Source: JAKJGV01 sp964617565
GTDB taxonomy: Bacteria; Verrucomicrobiota; Kiritimatiellia; CAIQIC01; JAGNIJ01
Reading direction: 5' to 3'
DNA length: 52,834 bases
Assembly (NCBI GenBank): GCA_964617565.1
Contig: CAZTYH010000013.1
Coordinates: 1-52,834 of the forward strand
Part shown: positions 15,609 to 25,300 of the stretch, piece by piece
Numbering within the stretch: position 1 is the first letter of the stretch
How the letters are laid out: each line of letters begins with the position of its first letter
Notes under the pieces: model-generated
Told to the model about the DNA's origin: nothing
Databases searched by the model: none
Seen by the model: the letters and a program-made list of their open reading frames with translations, nothing else
Position numbers and translations under genes: made by a program

Positions 15609-17560
15609 AAAACCGCGTCCAGAGCAGCGGCGGATTCAGCCTCATCGAGGCGATTGTCGCGATGTCGCTGATGATCATGGTGGTGGTTGCTGCGGTGAAC
15701 GGGTGGCAGTATGTCGTGCGCGGCGAGCGGTTGAACTCGGTGCAGAACGAGCTCGACATTGATGTGCGCAACACGATGGAGCGCTTGCGCAACGATCTGC
15801 GTTTGTCTTCGATGGATCACATCTTTGTTTACCCGCAGGGGGTCGGCACCAACACGGCGATCAGTTTTCCGAAAGCCCGTCCTGATCCCAATACGGGCCT
15901 GGTTGCTTTGAACACGAACACAGGATTGATCGAATGGGACCTCACTGTGATCTATCATGTGTGGATTTCCACGCCGAACGAATTGCGTCTCACATTGTTT
16001 GATCCCCGTAATCCGGATTTAAACGATGCNNNNNNNNNNNNNNNNNNNNNNNNNNNNNNNNNNNNNNNNNNNNNNNNNNNNNNNNNNNNNNNNNNNNNNN
16101 NNNNNNNNNNNNNNNNNNNNNNNNNNNNNATCGGGAAAAATCCGTCGAGTTCTGGATACAGGATGGGGTTGGACACGCTGGTGCCTGCGCCATCCGGCCT
16201 TGAGCGCGAGGCGGAGGATCAACAGATCTCTGCGCAGATCGGCGGGTCGGCGTTTGTGGAGTACATGGGCCAGGGCGCATGGAGCGGCAACAATCAGCTT
16301 GCGTTTGATGCGGTAGCTCCGGGCAGTAAGGTGGAGTTAACGATGGAGAACGACCGTTGGGAAGAAACCAACTTTCGCGGCACGGGAGCGCTGTGTGAAG
16401 ATGCAGTGGTGGTTTTCGATGAAGACGCGGTTCCGAAAGATTTCGTGGTGACCGTGCATGGCGAGACGAACGGGTGGTTGGCTGCGATGCAGACGAAGAG
16501 CAGCGTTCAATCGACAGGTTTGGATTCGATGTCCGGAACCGCGATTCGCATGCCGATACGGGGCGGGCAGATGTATGACGGCGGGGCCATTGAATACAGC
16601 GGGCCGCTCAAGGGGGTTGTGTTCAGGGCCGGCAATCCGGGCAGCGGCTTTCGAATACGCAGCGCATTTATTGCAGAGGCGGCTGATCCGGCTGCCTACT
16701 CGCCCGATGCGGTGGATAACGGCATCCAGCTTTTCTTTGGAGGGAGCACCGATGTTAACATCCCGTCGAATCTGAGCGCGACCGGTACACCGGCATCGGC
16801 ATTTTATATCTCACCGGACAAGACATACCTTGTCTCAGTCTGGGTAAGCAGTTTGGCTAATTGGGCCAATCCGGCGTATTGGTTGGAGATGACCCCTCCC
16901 AACAGCAATGGAACGCCGGTCGGTTGTTATATGATTCCCTCAGTCAGCAATCCCGACGCGACGCGAACACGTCAGGCCATCTGGAGCAGCGATGCGGATG
17001 TCACAACGATGCAGCATCTTTATAGCGTGGAGAGCATTGTTGTGTTAGCGCCCACCAGCGCCGTGTACACATCACAGGCTGTAGATACCGGGCAGGATGC
17101 GCCGGCATACCAGGATATCGCGTGGACGGCGGTCAAGCCGGCCGGCACGGATGTCAGGCTGAAAGTGCGAACGGGCGATCAAGCCGACATGTCGGATGCG
17201 CCGGGGTGGACCAACGTGGCGGCGATCCTGACGCCGGGAGGGATCAATCCGGGCAACAAGCGCTATGTTCAGTTCCAGGCGATTCTGACACCGAACAACG
17301 CGGGCACGGCGGTTCCGAAGTTGAAGGATGTTACGATTAGGTGGACGGGCATTACGCGCCTGACGGACGTCGGCGGAACGATTACTATTGGTCCTGATTA
17401 CGGCATTATGGAAGTGACGGTGAACAACAAGCCGTTGATCAAGGGTATGACGGTGGATTTGACAATTTATAAAGATGTAGCGGGGTTTGGCGGTGTGGGG
17501 TCAAACCGGTTGACCTCCACCATCACCGCGGAGGTGGAACCCCGTAATACAGGCAAATAA
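15605..17560 (+). CDS. Large type IV prepilin-like protein (PilW/GspJ-type), interrupted by an assembly gap
   Basis: It starts MKNRVQSSGG, then FSLIEAIVAMSLMIMVVV, a canonical prepilin leader with Glu at +5 and a 20-residue hydrophobic helix. The next 100 residues (RMERLRNDLR-type segments) fit minor pilin PilW/GspJ. The protein is about 651 residues as drawn, much longer than usual. The added C-terminal part holds a beta-sandwich-like domain near the end (VYTSQAVDTGQ, WTAVKPAGTDVRLKVRTG, RYVQFQAIL) of a type frequent in PVC surface proteins. A 100-N gap (16030-16129) leaves residues 142-175 unknown; both sides stay in the same frame. It overlaps the previous gene by four bases and precedes the PilX-like gene by 18. 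Confidence 0.8.
   Translation: MKNRVQSSGGFSLIEAIVAMSLMIMVVVAAVNGWQYVVRGERLNSVQNELDIDVRNTMERLRNDLRLSSMDHIFVYPQGVGTNTAISFPKARPDPNTGLVALNTNTGLIEWDLTVIYHVWISTPNELRLTLFDPRNPDLNDXXXXXXXXXXXXXXXXXXXXXXXXXXXXXXXXXXIGKNPSSSGYRMGLDTLVPAPSGLEREAEDQQISAQIGGSAFVEYMGQGAWSGNNQLAFDAVAPGSKVELTMENDRWEETNFRGTGALCEDAVVVFDEDAVPKDFVVTVHGETNGWLAAMQTKSSVQSTGLDSMSGTAIRMPIRGGQMYDGGAIEYSGPLKGVVFRAGNPGSGFRIRSAFIAEAADPAAYSPDAVDNGIQLFFGGSTDVNIPSNLSATGTPASAFYISPDKTYLVSVWVSSLANWANPAYWLEMTPPNSNGTPVGCYMIPSVSNPDATRTRQAIWSSDADVTTMQHLYSVESIVVLAPTSAVYTSQAVDTGQDAPAYQDIAWTAVKPAGTDVRLKVRTGDQADMSDAPGWTNVAAILTPGGINPGNKRYVQFQAILTPNNAGTAVPKLKDVTIRWTGITRLTDVGGTITIGPDYGIMEVTVNNKPLIKGMTVDLTIYKDVAGFGGVGSNRLTSTITAEVEPRNTGK
16030..16129. other. 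Assembly gap of 100 N inside the PilW-like gene
   Basis: Exactly 100 undetermined bases. The fixed length equals that of the two other gaps, which marks it as a scaffolding placeholder. The frame is the same on both sides, so the gene is probably continuous, but the missing length is unknown. Confidence 0.95.
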
Positions 17561-17578
17561 ACAACAGGAGGTGCAGCA

Positions 17579-18763
17579 ATGCATACATACATACCGGTAA
17601 GTGAGAGCCGACGTCGAGGCTCAGCCATGGTCACCCTGATGGTGGTCGTGTTGCTGGTTTCGATCGCCGGAGCGGCGATGGTAAGCTTTGCCAAACAGCA
17701 AGCTTATGCCGTCACCCGCATCAGGGATGCAATGAGGGCTCAGGCCTACGCGGAAGCGGGCGCCAATGAAGCCTACAATACGATCAAGCAGGCGTTCGCG
17801 AACGCGGCTGATCCCTCGCAATTCCCTGCGATGACCTTCGGCAACGGAGGTTTTGACGTCACCGTAACAATGGTGGGTGACGACCGCGCGAGCATAGTCT
17901 CGGTGGGCCAGAGTGGTAACGCGACGATCACGGTCAAGGCGGATGTGAAGAACATGTTGCCGGCGACGCCGGGAAGCAGCGATCCCAGCGAGCAGCCGAC
18001 AGATCCATTCGCTTATACCTGGTTGGTCAACGGCCAAATGCGCATGAACGGATCGAGCGAGTTTGGCGGATATGTTCACGCGAATAATAATATTGACGTG
18101 AACGGATCCAGCTCGTGGGGCACAGCAGACGAGCCGGTATATGCCTCGGCTTCTGTGAAGGCGGTGTTCAGTGGGCCGTGTGCGCTTTACGGCACAATCA
18201 GGTCGCCGTCCATCAGCGGAAGCTTCTCGCCGGGCACGGAAATTGTTGGTCCAGCACCGATGGTTCCGCTCCCGACCCTGGACTTCAGCGCGTTGTACGC
18301 GACAGCGTTGGCCAACGGACAGGTGGTGAACTCGCAATCCATTAACGCCAATACGACCTGGAATATTCCGGGTGGTGTGAAATGGATTAACGGGACCCTG
18401 GCTGTTGCGAACAACAAGACGTTGACCTACAGTGGGTGCATCGTTGTGACGGGCAACATCAACATGAAGCAGAACGCTACGTTGAATGCTACACCGGTTG
18501 CCGGTCTTCCGACGTTGGTCAGTCGCGACGGCAGCATGACGATGGGCCATGGACAAACAGCGGGACTCCTCTGGGCGAAGGGTGACATCACGTTCAGTGG
18601 TGGCGCAGACTTCACGGGGACCATCATTTGTGGTGGAAACCTGCTGTTCAATGGGTCGGGTAGCCGTTTCACCTATGCTGATTATGGCTTCGGCAGTGGT
18701 GGCGGCGGCGGATCTACCCCCGGCACAACAGCCGACCACGTGGTCATCACCGCGTGGCAGTAA
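17579..18763 (+). CDS. PilX/GspK-like pilus-associated protein
   Basis: A 394-residue protein with a PilX-type N-terminus: short basic leader (VSESRRRG), then SAMVTLMVVVLLVSIAGAAM and an amphipathic helix with AYAEAGANEAYN, the 'AEAG' feature of PilX_N domains. The +5 glutamate of true pilins is absent, as is common in GspK/PilX proteins. The rest (150-394) is rich in Gly, Asn and Ser with regularly spaced beta segments (MRMNGSSEFGGYVHANNNI, NMKQNATLNA, DITFSGGADFTG), suggesting a beta-solenoid. The start has a strong AGGAGGT six bases upstream. It is the last gene before the terminator at 18819, so the PilV-, W- and X-like genes form one transcription unit. Confidence 0.75.
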   Translation: MHTYIPVSESRRRGSAMVTLMVVVLLVSIAGAAMVSFAKQQAYAVTRIRDAMRAQAYAEAGANEAYNTIKQAFANAADPSQFPAMTFGNGGFDVTVTMVGDDRASIVSVGQSGNATITVKADVKNMLPATPGSSDPSEQPTDPFAYTWLVNGQMRMNGSSEFGGYVHANNNIDVNGSSSWGTADEPVYASASVKAVFSGPCALYGTIRSPSISGSFSPGTEIVGPAPMVPLPTLDFSALYATALANGQVVNSQSINANTTWNIPGGVKWINGTLAVANNKTLTYSGCIVVTGNINMKQNATLNATPVAGLPTLVSRDGSMTMGHGQTAGLLWAKGDITFSGGADFTGTIICGGNLLFNGSGSRFTYADYGFGSGGGGGSTPGTTADHVVITAWQ

Positions 18764-18818
18764 CCGGGAGACAGTTTGACGTGATAACTGTACCTCCAAG
18801 ATAATCAGGAATGCCTGG

Positions 18819-18861
18819 ACCGGCGGGACGGGCCGAAAGGCCCGTACCCGCCGGTTTTTTT
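18819..18861 (+). terminator. Rho-independent terminator after the pseudopilin genes
   Basis: ACCGGCGGG and CCCGCCGGT pair around an inner GGGCC-GAAA-GGCCC hairpin, giving a long GC stem with a tetraloop. It is followed directly by seven T's (18855-18861). It lies 56 bases after the PilX-like stop codon and separates the pseudopilins from the pilM run. Confidence 0.92.
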
Positions 18862-19247
18862 ATTGGGGTGATGGGGTGTTGGTGAAATGGAATGGCGGAA
18901 CTTTGTCATGAGTTTTGCATGTCAAGCTGTGGCGCCAGCGCGGCGGCTTCAGCCGTCGTGGTACAGCAGAAAATTGAGTCGCTATCTTTTAACCGTCCAC
19001 CCGTAACCCGGATATTGCACGAGTACTCGTGCAATAAGCGGGCTAACAGGAAATCTTTCATTTTCTTGCCAAAAGTGCTGTAAGAGCTTCTTTGAGTTGT
19101 GTATTCTGAGAACTGAGAAAAGCAACTCCCGCATCCGCCGGCTGGAGCGAAGGCTCGCCGCGCGTAAACGGGCAGAAAGCGGTTTGCGCGCGCGAGAAAC
19201 GACAGGCGGGCATAAATCTTGCTATTTCTTAAATGTCTTTCTAATTT
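18862..19247. promoter_or_regulatory. Intergenic region upstream of pilM with a 24-bp perfect palindrome
   Basis: No gene is supported in these 386 bases. At 19013-19036 the half-site TATTGCACGAGT is followed by its exact inverse (24 bp, no mismatch). Flanking CCCG (19007-19010) and CGGG (19039-19042) pair as well after a short bulge. With no T-run behind it, this is more likely an operator or an RNA leader hairpin than a terminator. The region should contain the promoter of the pilM-to-histidine-kinase run. Confidence 0.6.
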
Positions 19248-20285
19248 ATGGTGCAGGCGATGCCATTGAAAAAGCCAGGCAAGGGTCGTCAGCGCAAGAG
19301 CCCGACCGAGATTCTCGGTGTGGACTTTGGCAGCACGGGCCTGAAGATCGTTCGTATGCGCAACAACAAGGGGCAAATCGCTCTCTTGGCCGCGGATATA
19401 CTACCCCCATTCGAAGTGCCGGAAAGCGCAACCGGGCACAACATCCGGCTGAAGGTACCCAAGGCATTTCAGGCCAATTATGCGGCGATGGCGGTTACGG
19501 GAGCCAGCGCCGCGGTTCGCTTGCTCAACATGCAGGGGCATGTGGATGCAGAGAATCTGAAAGAAGCCGATGTGCGTGAGCAGGTGGGACTTTCGGATGA
19601 ATTCCGTGTTTCTCATGTAGTTTTGCCGCTTGTGCGCGGAAAGCAGGAGACGAAAGTTCTTGTTGTAGGTCTTCCTGAGAAGGAGTCCAAGGCTGTCCTC
19701 AGCCTTGTGTCGTATGGACCGCCTGCTCCCTGTTGCCTGGCGATATCCGGGTTGGCCGCCATGACGGCATTTGTGCATGGTCCCGGCGCCGACCTGCCGC
19801 ACGATGCGGTTGCGGTTATCGAATCCGGCGCAAAGATCACCTACATGGCGCTTTTCCACAAGAAGACGCTGGCGCTGGTTCGCAAATTCGATTTCGGCGC
19901 CGACACGATCGTTGCACGTGTGCAGCAGCAATTGGGGGTGGACCAGGAAACGGCGCGCGGGATTATTGCGGACGGCTCGTTCGACATCTCGCAACCGGTC
20001 CACGAGGTGATGGATCCATTTCTCCGGCAACTCACCATTTCCAAGGATTTCGTTGAGCGACGCGAGGATTGCGTGGTGGGCGCGGTTTACCTCTCCGGCG
20101 GCACGACGCTTTCCCGTTACTGGATGGATGAAGTGACTTCGGCGGTGGGGATTGATGCAATCCAGTGGAACCCTTTCGAATTTGTCGAAGTGGCTCCGAA
20201 CGCATATTCCGATGAGTTAAAGGGACAGGAATCGCGATTTTCGGCGGCAATCGGCGCCTGCCTTGGAGTGTTTCACGGTTCATGA
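19248..20285 (+). CDS. pilM: PilM-like actin-fold ATPase of the pilus inner-membrane platform
   Basis: A 345-residue protein of the PilM/FtsA-like fold. The phosphate-1 loop ILGVDFGSTGLKIVRM is near residues 23-38, followed by a conserved AAMAVTGASAAVRLLNM strand, RKFDFGADTIVARV and a C-terminal adenosine motif VYLSGGTTLSRY near 286-297. PilM is a cytoplasmic ATP-binding ring protein that binds the N-terminal tail of PilN and couples the assembly motor to PilNO. The ATG at 19260 is an alternative start; neither has a strong Shine-Dalgarno. The stop overlaps the pilN start as ATGA, giving the canonical order M-N-O. Confidence 0.85.
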   Translation: MVQAMPLKKPGKGRQRKSPTEILGVDFGSTGLKIVRMRNNKGQIALLAADILPPFEVPESATGHNIRLKVPKAFQANYAAMAVTGASAAVRLLNMQGHVDAENLKEADVREQVGLSDEFRVSHVVLPLVRGKQETKVLVVGLPEKESKAVLSLVSYGPPAPCCLAISGLAAMTAFVHGPGADLPHDAVAVIESGAKITYMALFHKKTLALVRKFDFGADTIVARVQQQLGVDQETARGIIADGSFDISQPVHEVMDPFLRQLTISKDFVERREDCVVGAVYLSGGTTLSRYWMDEVTSAVGIDAIQWNPFEFVEVAPNAYSDELKGQESRFSAAIGACLGVFHGS

Positions 20286-20917
20286 GTACGCATGTCAACC
20301 TGATGAAAAGCGGAGAGTTCCGCCGTCAAGGGGCGGTGAGCGGCGCGTTCGTCGTGCAAGTCTGCATTTTTTCCACGCTGGCTTTCGGGTTGGTGTTCGG
20401 CGCGCTGGGGTTCATGCATTTCCAGATCGCGCGCAAGGAACTGGAGGGGGCGCGCGAGGTCTGGAAGATGCGGGAGCCGCGATACAACACGCTGCAATCC
20501 ATGCGGAACGATTTAACGGAGCTGCAGAAGATCCGGGAAGAGTTGGAGGGATGGGCGAATTCCCGCGTGCATTGGGATGAGCGGTTCCTGAAGTTGCAGG
20601 AGATTGTACCGGCGGCGATGCAGTTCAGGCGTGTCATGATCAGGGGCGATCACGATTTCATCCGGGAAGGAAAAGGTGCGACCGCAGTATCATTGCCGGG
20701 GCGCATATATGTGATCAGCATGGAAGGGCGCATCGTCTCGGACAATCCCGTTGCCGTGGTGAATCAGTTCATGGACAGCCTGGCCCGCGCGGAAGGCTTC
20801 CAGGGTTTGTTGTCCGGTGTGCGCATGCCGGAAGGTTTGAAGCAGGAATCGTCGCAATCGGAGGTTCCCGAGGCGCGGTTCATCGTTGAGGCGACGACGG
20901 AGAGGCTTGCGTTCTGA
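20282..20917 (+). CDS. pilN: PilN-like inner-membrane pilus assembly protein
   Basis: A 211-residue bitopic protein. The short N-terminal tail MSTHVNLMKSGEFRR contains the conserved N-L of the PilN motif that docks into PilM. A membrane helix (about 20-44) and a coiled-coil segment (RKELEGAREVWKM, LTELQKIREELEGW) follow, and then a periplasmic ferredoxin-like domain. PilN dimerises with PilO to form the periplasmic alignment subcomplex. It overlaps pilM by four bases, and its TGA overlaps the pilO ATG by one base, so translation is coupled. The assignment rests on topology and order, since PilN sequences are weakly conserved. Confidence 0.78.
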   Translation: MSTHVNLMKSGEFRRQGAVSGAFVVQVCIFSTLAFGLVFGALGFMHFQIARKELEGAREVWKMREPRYNTLQSMRNDLTELQKIREELEGWANSRVHWDERFLKLQEIVPAAMQFRRVMIRGDHDFIREGKGATAVSLPGRIYVISMEGRIVSDNPVAVVNQFMDSLARAEGFQGLLSGVRMPEGLKQESSQSEVPEARFIVEATTERLAF

Positions 20918-21603
20918 TGAATTTCAGCCTGTCAGAGATGAAGAAGGAGCACAAGCAGGCGTTGCTGCTGGTGGGCATGTGGATCGCCGGCGGGCTCTTT
21001 GCGCTCTGGCAGTTTGTGCTGGCGCCTTTTTTTGCGGACCGGGGAGAGTCTGTCGGTGAGCTGGAGGATTTACGAACGCAGATATTCAAGGCGCAGATGG
21101 CGATGAGCGGAGAGGCCAAGGTTCGCGCAGAATACACCGAGGCGATGAAGCTTTATACCGAGGCCGGGAACAATTATGCCGTGCCGGAAAACAATCCCCT
21201 GGCCTGGGTGCAGGACAAGCTTTACACGTATGCCCGCGAGGCGGGCGTGGGTATTCAGTCCATTTCTCCGGTGGGGAGTTCGGCGCCGCCCGCGTGGGAT
21301 GGGTTGATCAAGTCGGGGCGGATTTACAGGCCGTACACGGTGCGCCTGAACACGGAATGCAGTTATCCGCAACTCATCGCATTGATCGGCTTGCTCGAAC
21401 GCAACAATCCCTATGTCTCGATCATGGGGCTTACGGTGAACGCGCAGGAAGTATCGCGGACGCGGCACAGCGTTACCCTGATTGTTGAATGGCCGATGTG
21501 GGGACGGCGGCCCAAGTTCCAGATAAAGGATGGCGGCGTGGCGGATAAGAAGGCGGACAAGAAATCAGCCGCGCGCGCGTCAGTGAAGGCTACGCGGAAG
21601 TGA
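20917..21603 (+). CDS. pilO: PilO-like inner-membrane pilus assembly protein
   Basis: A 228-residue bitopic protein with a membrane helix at about 15-38 (ALLLVGMWIAGGLFALWQFV), a coiled-coil (residues 45-75) and a periplasmic domain containing the PilO-type segment YPQLIALIGLLERNNPYVSIMGLTV. The end is lysine-rich (DKKADKKSAARASVKATRK) and probably disordered. PilO pairs with PilN, and both interact with PilP. After it come 95 non-coding bases with a small TTTTGC/GCAAAA hairpin at 21604-21621, and then a lipoprotein gene instead of pilP. Confidence 0.8.
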   Translation: MNFSLSEMKKEHKQALLLVGMWIAGGLFALWQFVLAPFFADRGESVGELEDLRTQIFKAQMAMSGEAKVRAEYTEAMKLYTEAGNNYAVPENNPLAWVQDKLYTYAREAGVGIQSISPVGSSAPPAWDGLIKSGRIYRPYTVRLNTECSYPQLIALIGLLERNNPYVSIMGLTVNAQEVSRTRHSVTLIVEWPMWGRRPKFQIKDGGVADKKADKKSAARASVKATRK

Positions 21604-21698
21604 TTTTGCGGTAAGGCAAAAGCGGAAATGATTCAGGTGGAATTGAGCAACAGAAAAAACGGATACGGTGTAAAACCCGGAATCGGTGGAGGTTTGGG

Positions 21699-22355
21699 AT
21701 GAAGAAATATCATGTTATGCGATTGATCCAGGTGCTGGTTCTTGTGTTTGCGTCCTCCCTGCTGTTCGTGGGATGCGAGGATGAGGATAGTCCCGACACC
21801 GGCGGGTTGGACGATTGGTTCAGGAGAAATCCTTACGTGAGCGATCCCCGGACGACTTCGCTCCGCGACATCTCGATAACGCCTGCATCGGTCACGATTA
21901 CATTTGCGGGGCAGGCGGTTAATTTCCGCGCGTCGGGGGGCCAGGGCGAATACAAGTGGGATGTGGCCGATCCGTCGGCAGGAACGATCACACGGCTTGC
22001 CTCAACCTTCGAGGCCGTTTACACCGCGTCGGCTGTTGCGCCGAACAGCGTGGTCGCTTTCGACACCAGGGGGCAGGCCGGCATTGGAGAAGTGGTCGCG
22101 CAATCGTCGCCGCTGGTGGCGGTGGCGGTTCCGGATACGATCACGCAGCCGGGCGGGCGCGCAATCCTGACGGCGACAGGCGGTACACCTCCTTACACGT
22201 GGACCGTGGCGGATATCGCGCTCGGAAGTATTGATGGTCCAAGCGTGGGGAACAGCGTGGTTTACAAAGCGAGTACGGTGGGGTCTGGAGACAACACCGT
22301 GCGTTGTGCGGATAGCGCAGGGAATACGGTCAATGTTCTGATCATGCAGCCTTGA
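21699..22355 (+). CDS. Putative lipoprotein with two Ig-like beta domains, in the pilP slot
   Basis: A 218-residue protein with a lipoprotein signal: residues 1-26 with the lipobox LFVGC, then EDEDS. Asp at +3 and a Glu-rich tether follow the cysteine; membrane sorting cannot be read reliably from this. It has two bacterial Ig-like (Big-type) repeats, beginning ITPASVTITFAGQAVNFRASGG with EYKWDV, and VAVPDTITQPGGRAILTATGG with PYTWTV. GGAGG lies seven bases before the ATG. Its gene stands where pilP stands in pilMNOPQ operons and runs straight into the giant gene. It is not recognisably PilP, since it lacks the C-terminal beta-domain motif. It could act as a pilotin-like or tethering partner for the secretin or the giant protein; that is inference. 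Confidence 0.75.
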   Translation: MKKYHVMRLIQVLVLVFASSLLFVGCEDEDSPDTGGLDDWFRRNPYVSDPRTTSLRDISITPASVTITFAGQAVNFRASGGQGEYKWDVADPSAGTITRLASTFEAVYTASAVAPNSVVAFDTRGQAGIGEVVAQSSPLVAVAVPDTITQPGGRAILTATGGTPPYTWTVADIALGSIDGPSVGNSVVYKASTVGSGDNTVRCADSAGNTVNVLIMQP

Positions 22356-22372
22356 TCAGCGGGAGTGACACC

Positions 22373-25300
22373 ATGAAGACTTATCATAACAGGTGCCGCG
22401 CGGTGCTCGGCGGCCTGTTGATCGCCGCAGGGGTCATGCTTTGTTCGACCGCGTACGGGCAAAGTGTTTCCGGTTTTGCGATCAACCGGTCCACGTGGGA
22501 TGACAGTGCGCCGCCGCCGGGAGATGGGGATGGGCTTGGCGACCTGGTGGTCGGCGTATGGGCCGGCGCATCTACGATCAGCGGGCCGCCCCTGTCTGCT
22601 TTCGTCGTGGCTTCGGGCGCATTGCCGTTTGCATATGACTCTTCCTATCCCTATACCAACACGGTTCCGGGGGACGGAAGTTACCAGGTGGTAGCCTGGG
22701 TGGACGGCAATTCGGATGGCGCGTACAATGATGGAGAGCCCAGAAGCACAGCCTCCTTCTTTACGATTTCGGCGACGAACGGAACCTTGTCGGTCCAGGG
22801 GGTGAACCTGGTGGTCGAAGATCCGGCGCAGCCGACCAGTTTCTCCATTTCCGGATTTGCGATCAACCAGTCGCGATGGGCGGATGCCAATCCCTCCATG
22901 AATCCGCCGGGTGACGGCGACGGAGCGGGCGACATCGCGGTGGGTATTTGGGCAGGCGGATCGGAGATCCTGGGTCCGCCGCTGGGCTTCCAGGTGGTTG
23001 CTTCCGGCGCGATGCCTTTTCCCTTGAGCGCATCGTATCCATTTACGGTCACTTTGCCGACGAACGGGAATTTCCAGGCGGTGGCCTGGGTGGATGCGGA
23101 CAGCAGCGGTTCCTACGAGATCGGAGAACCCCGAAGCGTGCCGTACACGTTTTCCGTGGCGGTGGGGACCGGCGGGCTTGTGACGATCGTCGGCGTGACG
23201 TTGCCGGTGCTGGATTCGACGGATGGCGACAATCTTCCCGACTGGTGGGAAGCGTTCTGGTTCCAGGGCTCGCAAGACCCATTGCGATGGACGGATGCCG
23301 ATGATCCGGACCAGGATGGCCTCACCAATTTCGATGAGTATCGCATCTCCATCGCGGGATTCGGCATGGACATGATCAGTCCGGCCAACTGGGACTCCGA
23401 CGGTGACGACATGGATGATTATTGGGAATGGAAATACTTTTTCCAGTCGCTTTCCATCGGATTGGATCCCACGGATCCCACGGACACGACGGAAGATCCC
23501 GACGGCGACGGGCTTTCCAACTGGCAGGAGTATTGCGGTGTGGATGGACATCCCCGCATGGAGGCCGACGTGGTTGTGGACGGCGTGTCGCGAGGCAGGC
23601 TTACGGCGTATCCGGCCGACGATTTGAATCCCCTGGACATTGATACGGACTTCGACCTGCTGATAGACAGCTTTGAAGCGGCGTGGTACGACCCGAACAA
23701 CGATATAGATCCCAGGGTCGGCGTATTGACGAACCAGCCGAACATCAGTGCGGACTACAATCTCAGCATTGCTTCGGGCGATCCCGACGGCGATGGTTTA
23801 ACAAGCTATCGCGAGATGTGCCTGCACCAGGATCTGCGTGAAGGCAGCGCGAATGGGCACATGTGGGTCTGGGAGAATCTCGTTCCTTTTCCACAGACCG
23901 ATTATTATGCCGACACGCAGAGCAAGGAGAGGGTGCGCGTATGCCTGATGAGTACTGCGGGCGCCGACCTCAATCTCGGCTTGGTGATGGACCAGACCAT
24001 TCCCGCGTTCACGAATCGCTATAACCTGCGGAATCATGCGTGGACCGATCCGAGCCCCGGCACGGGTTATAATTATGCGGACGAAACCATTCCTCCCGGA
24101 TGGGATTCTGATGGCGACACCTTGCCGGACGGTTGGGAAGTTCAGTTCGGGTTGGATCCGCGGGATCCGGGTGGCCCGTTAAATTGGGACAATGGACCCT
24201 TTGGAGATCCGGATGGCGACGGGATTATGAACTGGGACGAATATGTCGGCCCGGACGGGTTGCGATCGGCGACCTTCCCGTTCATCAACGGCACCGGCGA
24301 CGAAACCAATCCGAACCAGTATAATCACAGGCCGGATTCGACTTACAAGTGGCGGTGGTATCCCACCAACGCACCGCACTCCACGTTGGTGAGTCCGCGC
24401 GCGGGGCTGGGCATCAGCCGGGCCGAGACACTGGGCAGTGCTCTGCCCACGGCCAGCCTGGGCGTGGACAGCGGGCAGGATTCCGATGGTGACGGATATA
24501 CCGACCTTGAGGAAATTTATATACTGCGAACGAGCCCCGTCCATTCCGGCGATCCGTTCCATCCGAAAGCGGCGCTGATCACGGACGCGGACGGAATCAT
24601 CATTCCCGATCCCGAGCCTGAGCCGGGGAGCGGTTCGATGCCTGCCGGTGTGCGTGAAGACCTGGTCCGTCAGAATTGGACAATCGAGTGTTACGTGAAG
24701 CTGCTCGACACGGGGCTTTCCGGACACCTGTTCCGTTACCAGACCCGCCTGGGCGCGCAGGCGAGCCTCGTCTATGGATTGGAACTGACCAACAACGTTC
24801 CGATCTTGTGGGCGCAATTCGCGACCATCCGGACCAACGTCACGGCGAACGCGCTGCCGACAAACCAGTGGGTGCATCTCGCGGGGGTATGGGACAGCGT
24901 CAATCGTTCGATGAGTTTGTATCTCGACGGTGTGCTCCAGATGTCGCTGAACATCAACAGCACGGATAATGCCGGCAAGTGGATGTACCCGGCGACAAAC
25001 GAGCTGGCTTTTGCCGTTTCACCGGACGGCTCATTTGTTGACAACCTGATGCTGGACGAAATACGCATATGGGGCCATGCGCGCACGGCGGACCAGATCA
25101 ACCGCTATTCACGCCAACTGGTGCCGCAGAACCTGGCGGATGATGTGTGGGTGGATGTGGATGCCGAACCGGGCCGGCGGTTATTCACCGGCCGCATCGC
25201 CGGACCGGATTTTGTGCTGGTTAACGGCGGTTCCCTGTTTGAAGGGCAGCCGGGTACCGTGTTGTCCAATGTGTTGACCACCTTCATCTTTCATCCCGGG

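Noticed and set aside
18893..18915. Sigma-54-type promoter (TGGC...) upstream of pilM
   Set aside because: The TGGC match is not followed by a GC pair at the required distance; the similarity to the consensus is too weak.
18906..19376. 156-codon minus-strand frame upstream of pilM
   Set aside because: It overlaps the pilM start, crosses the 24-bp palindrome, has no Shine-Dalgarno and resembles no known protein.
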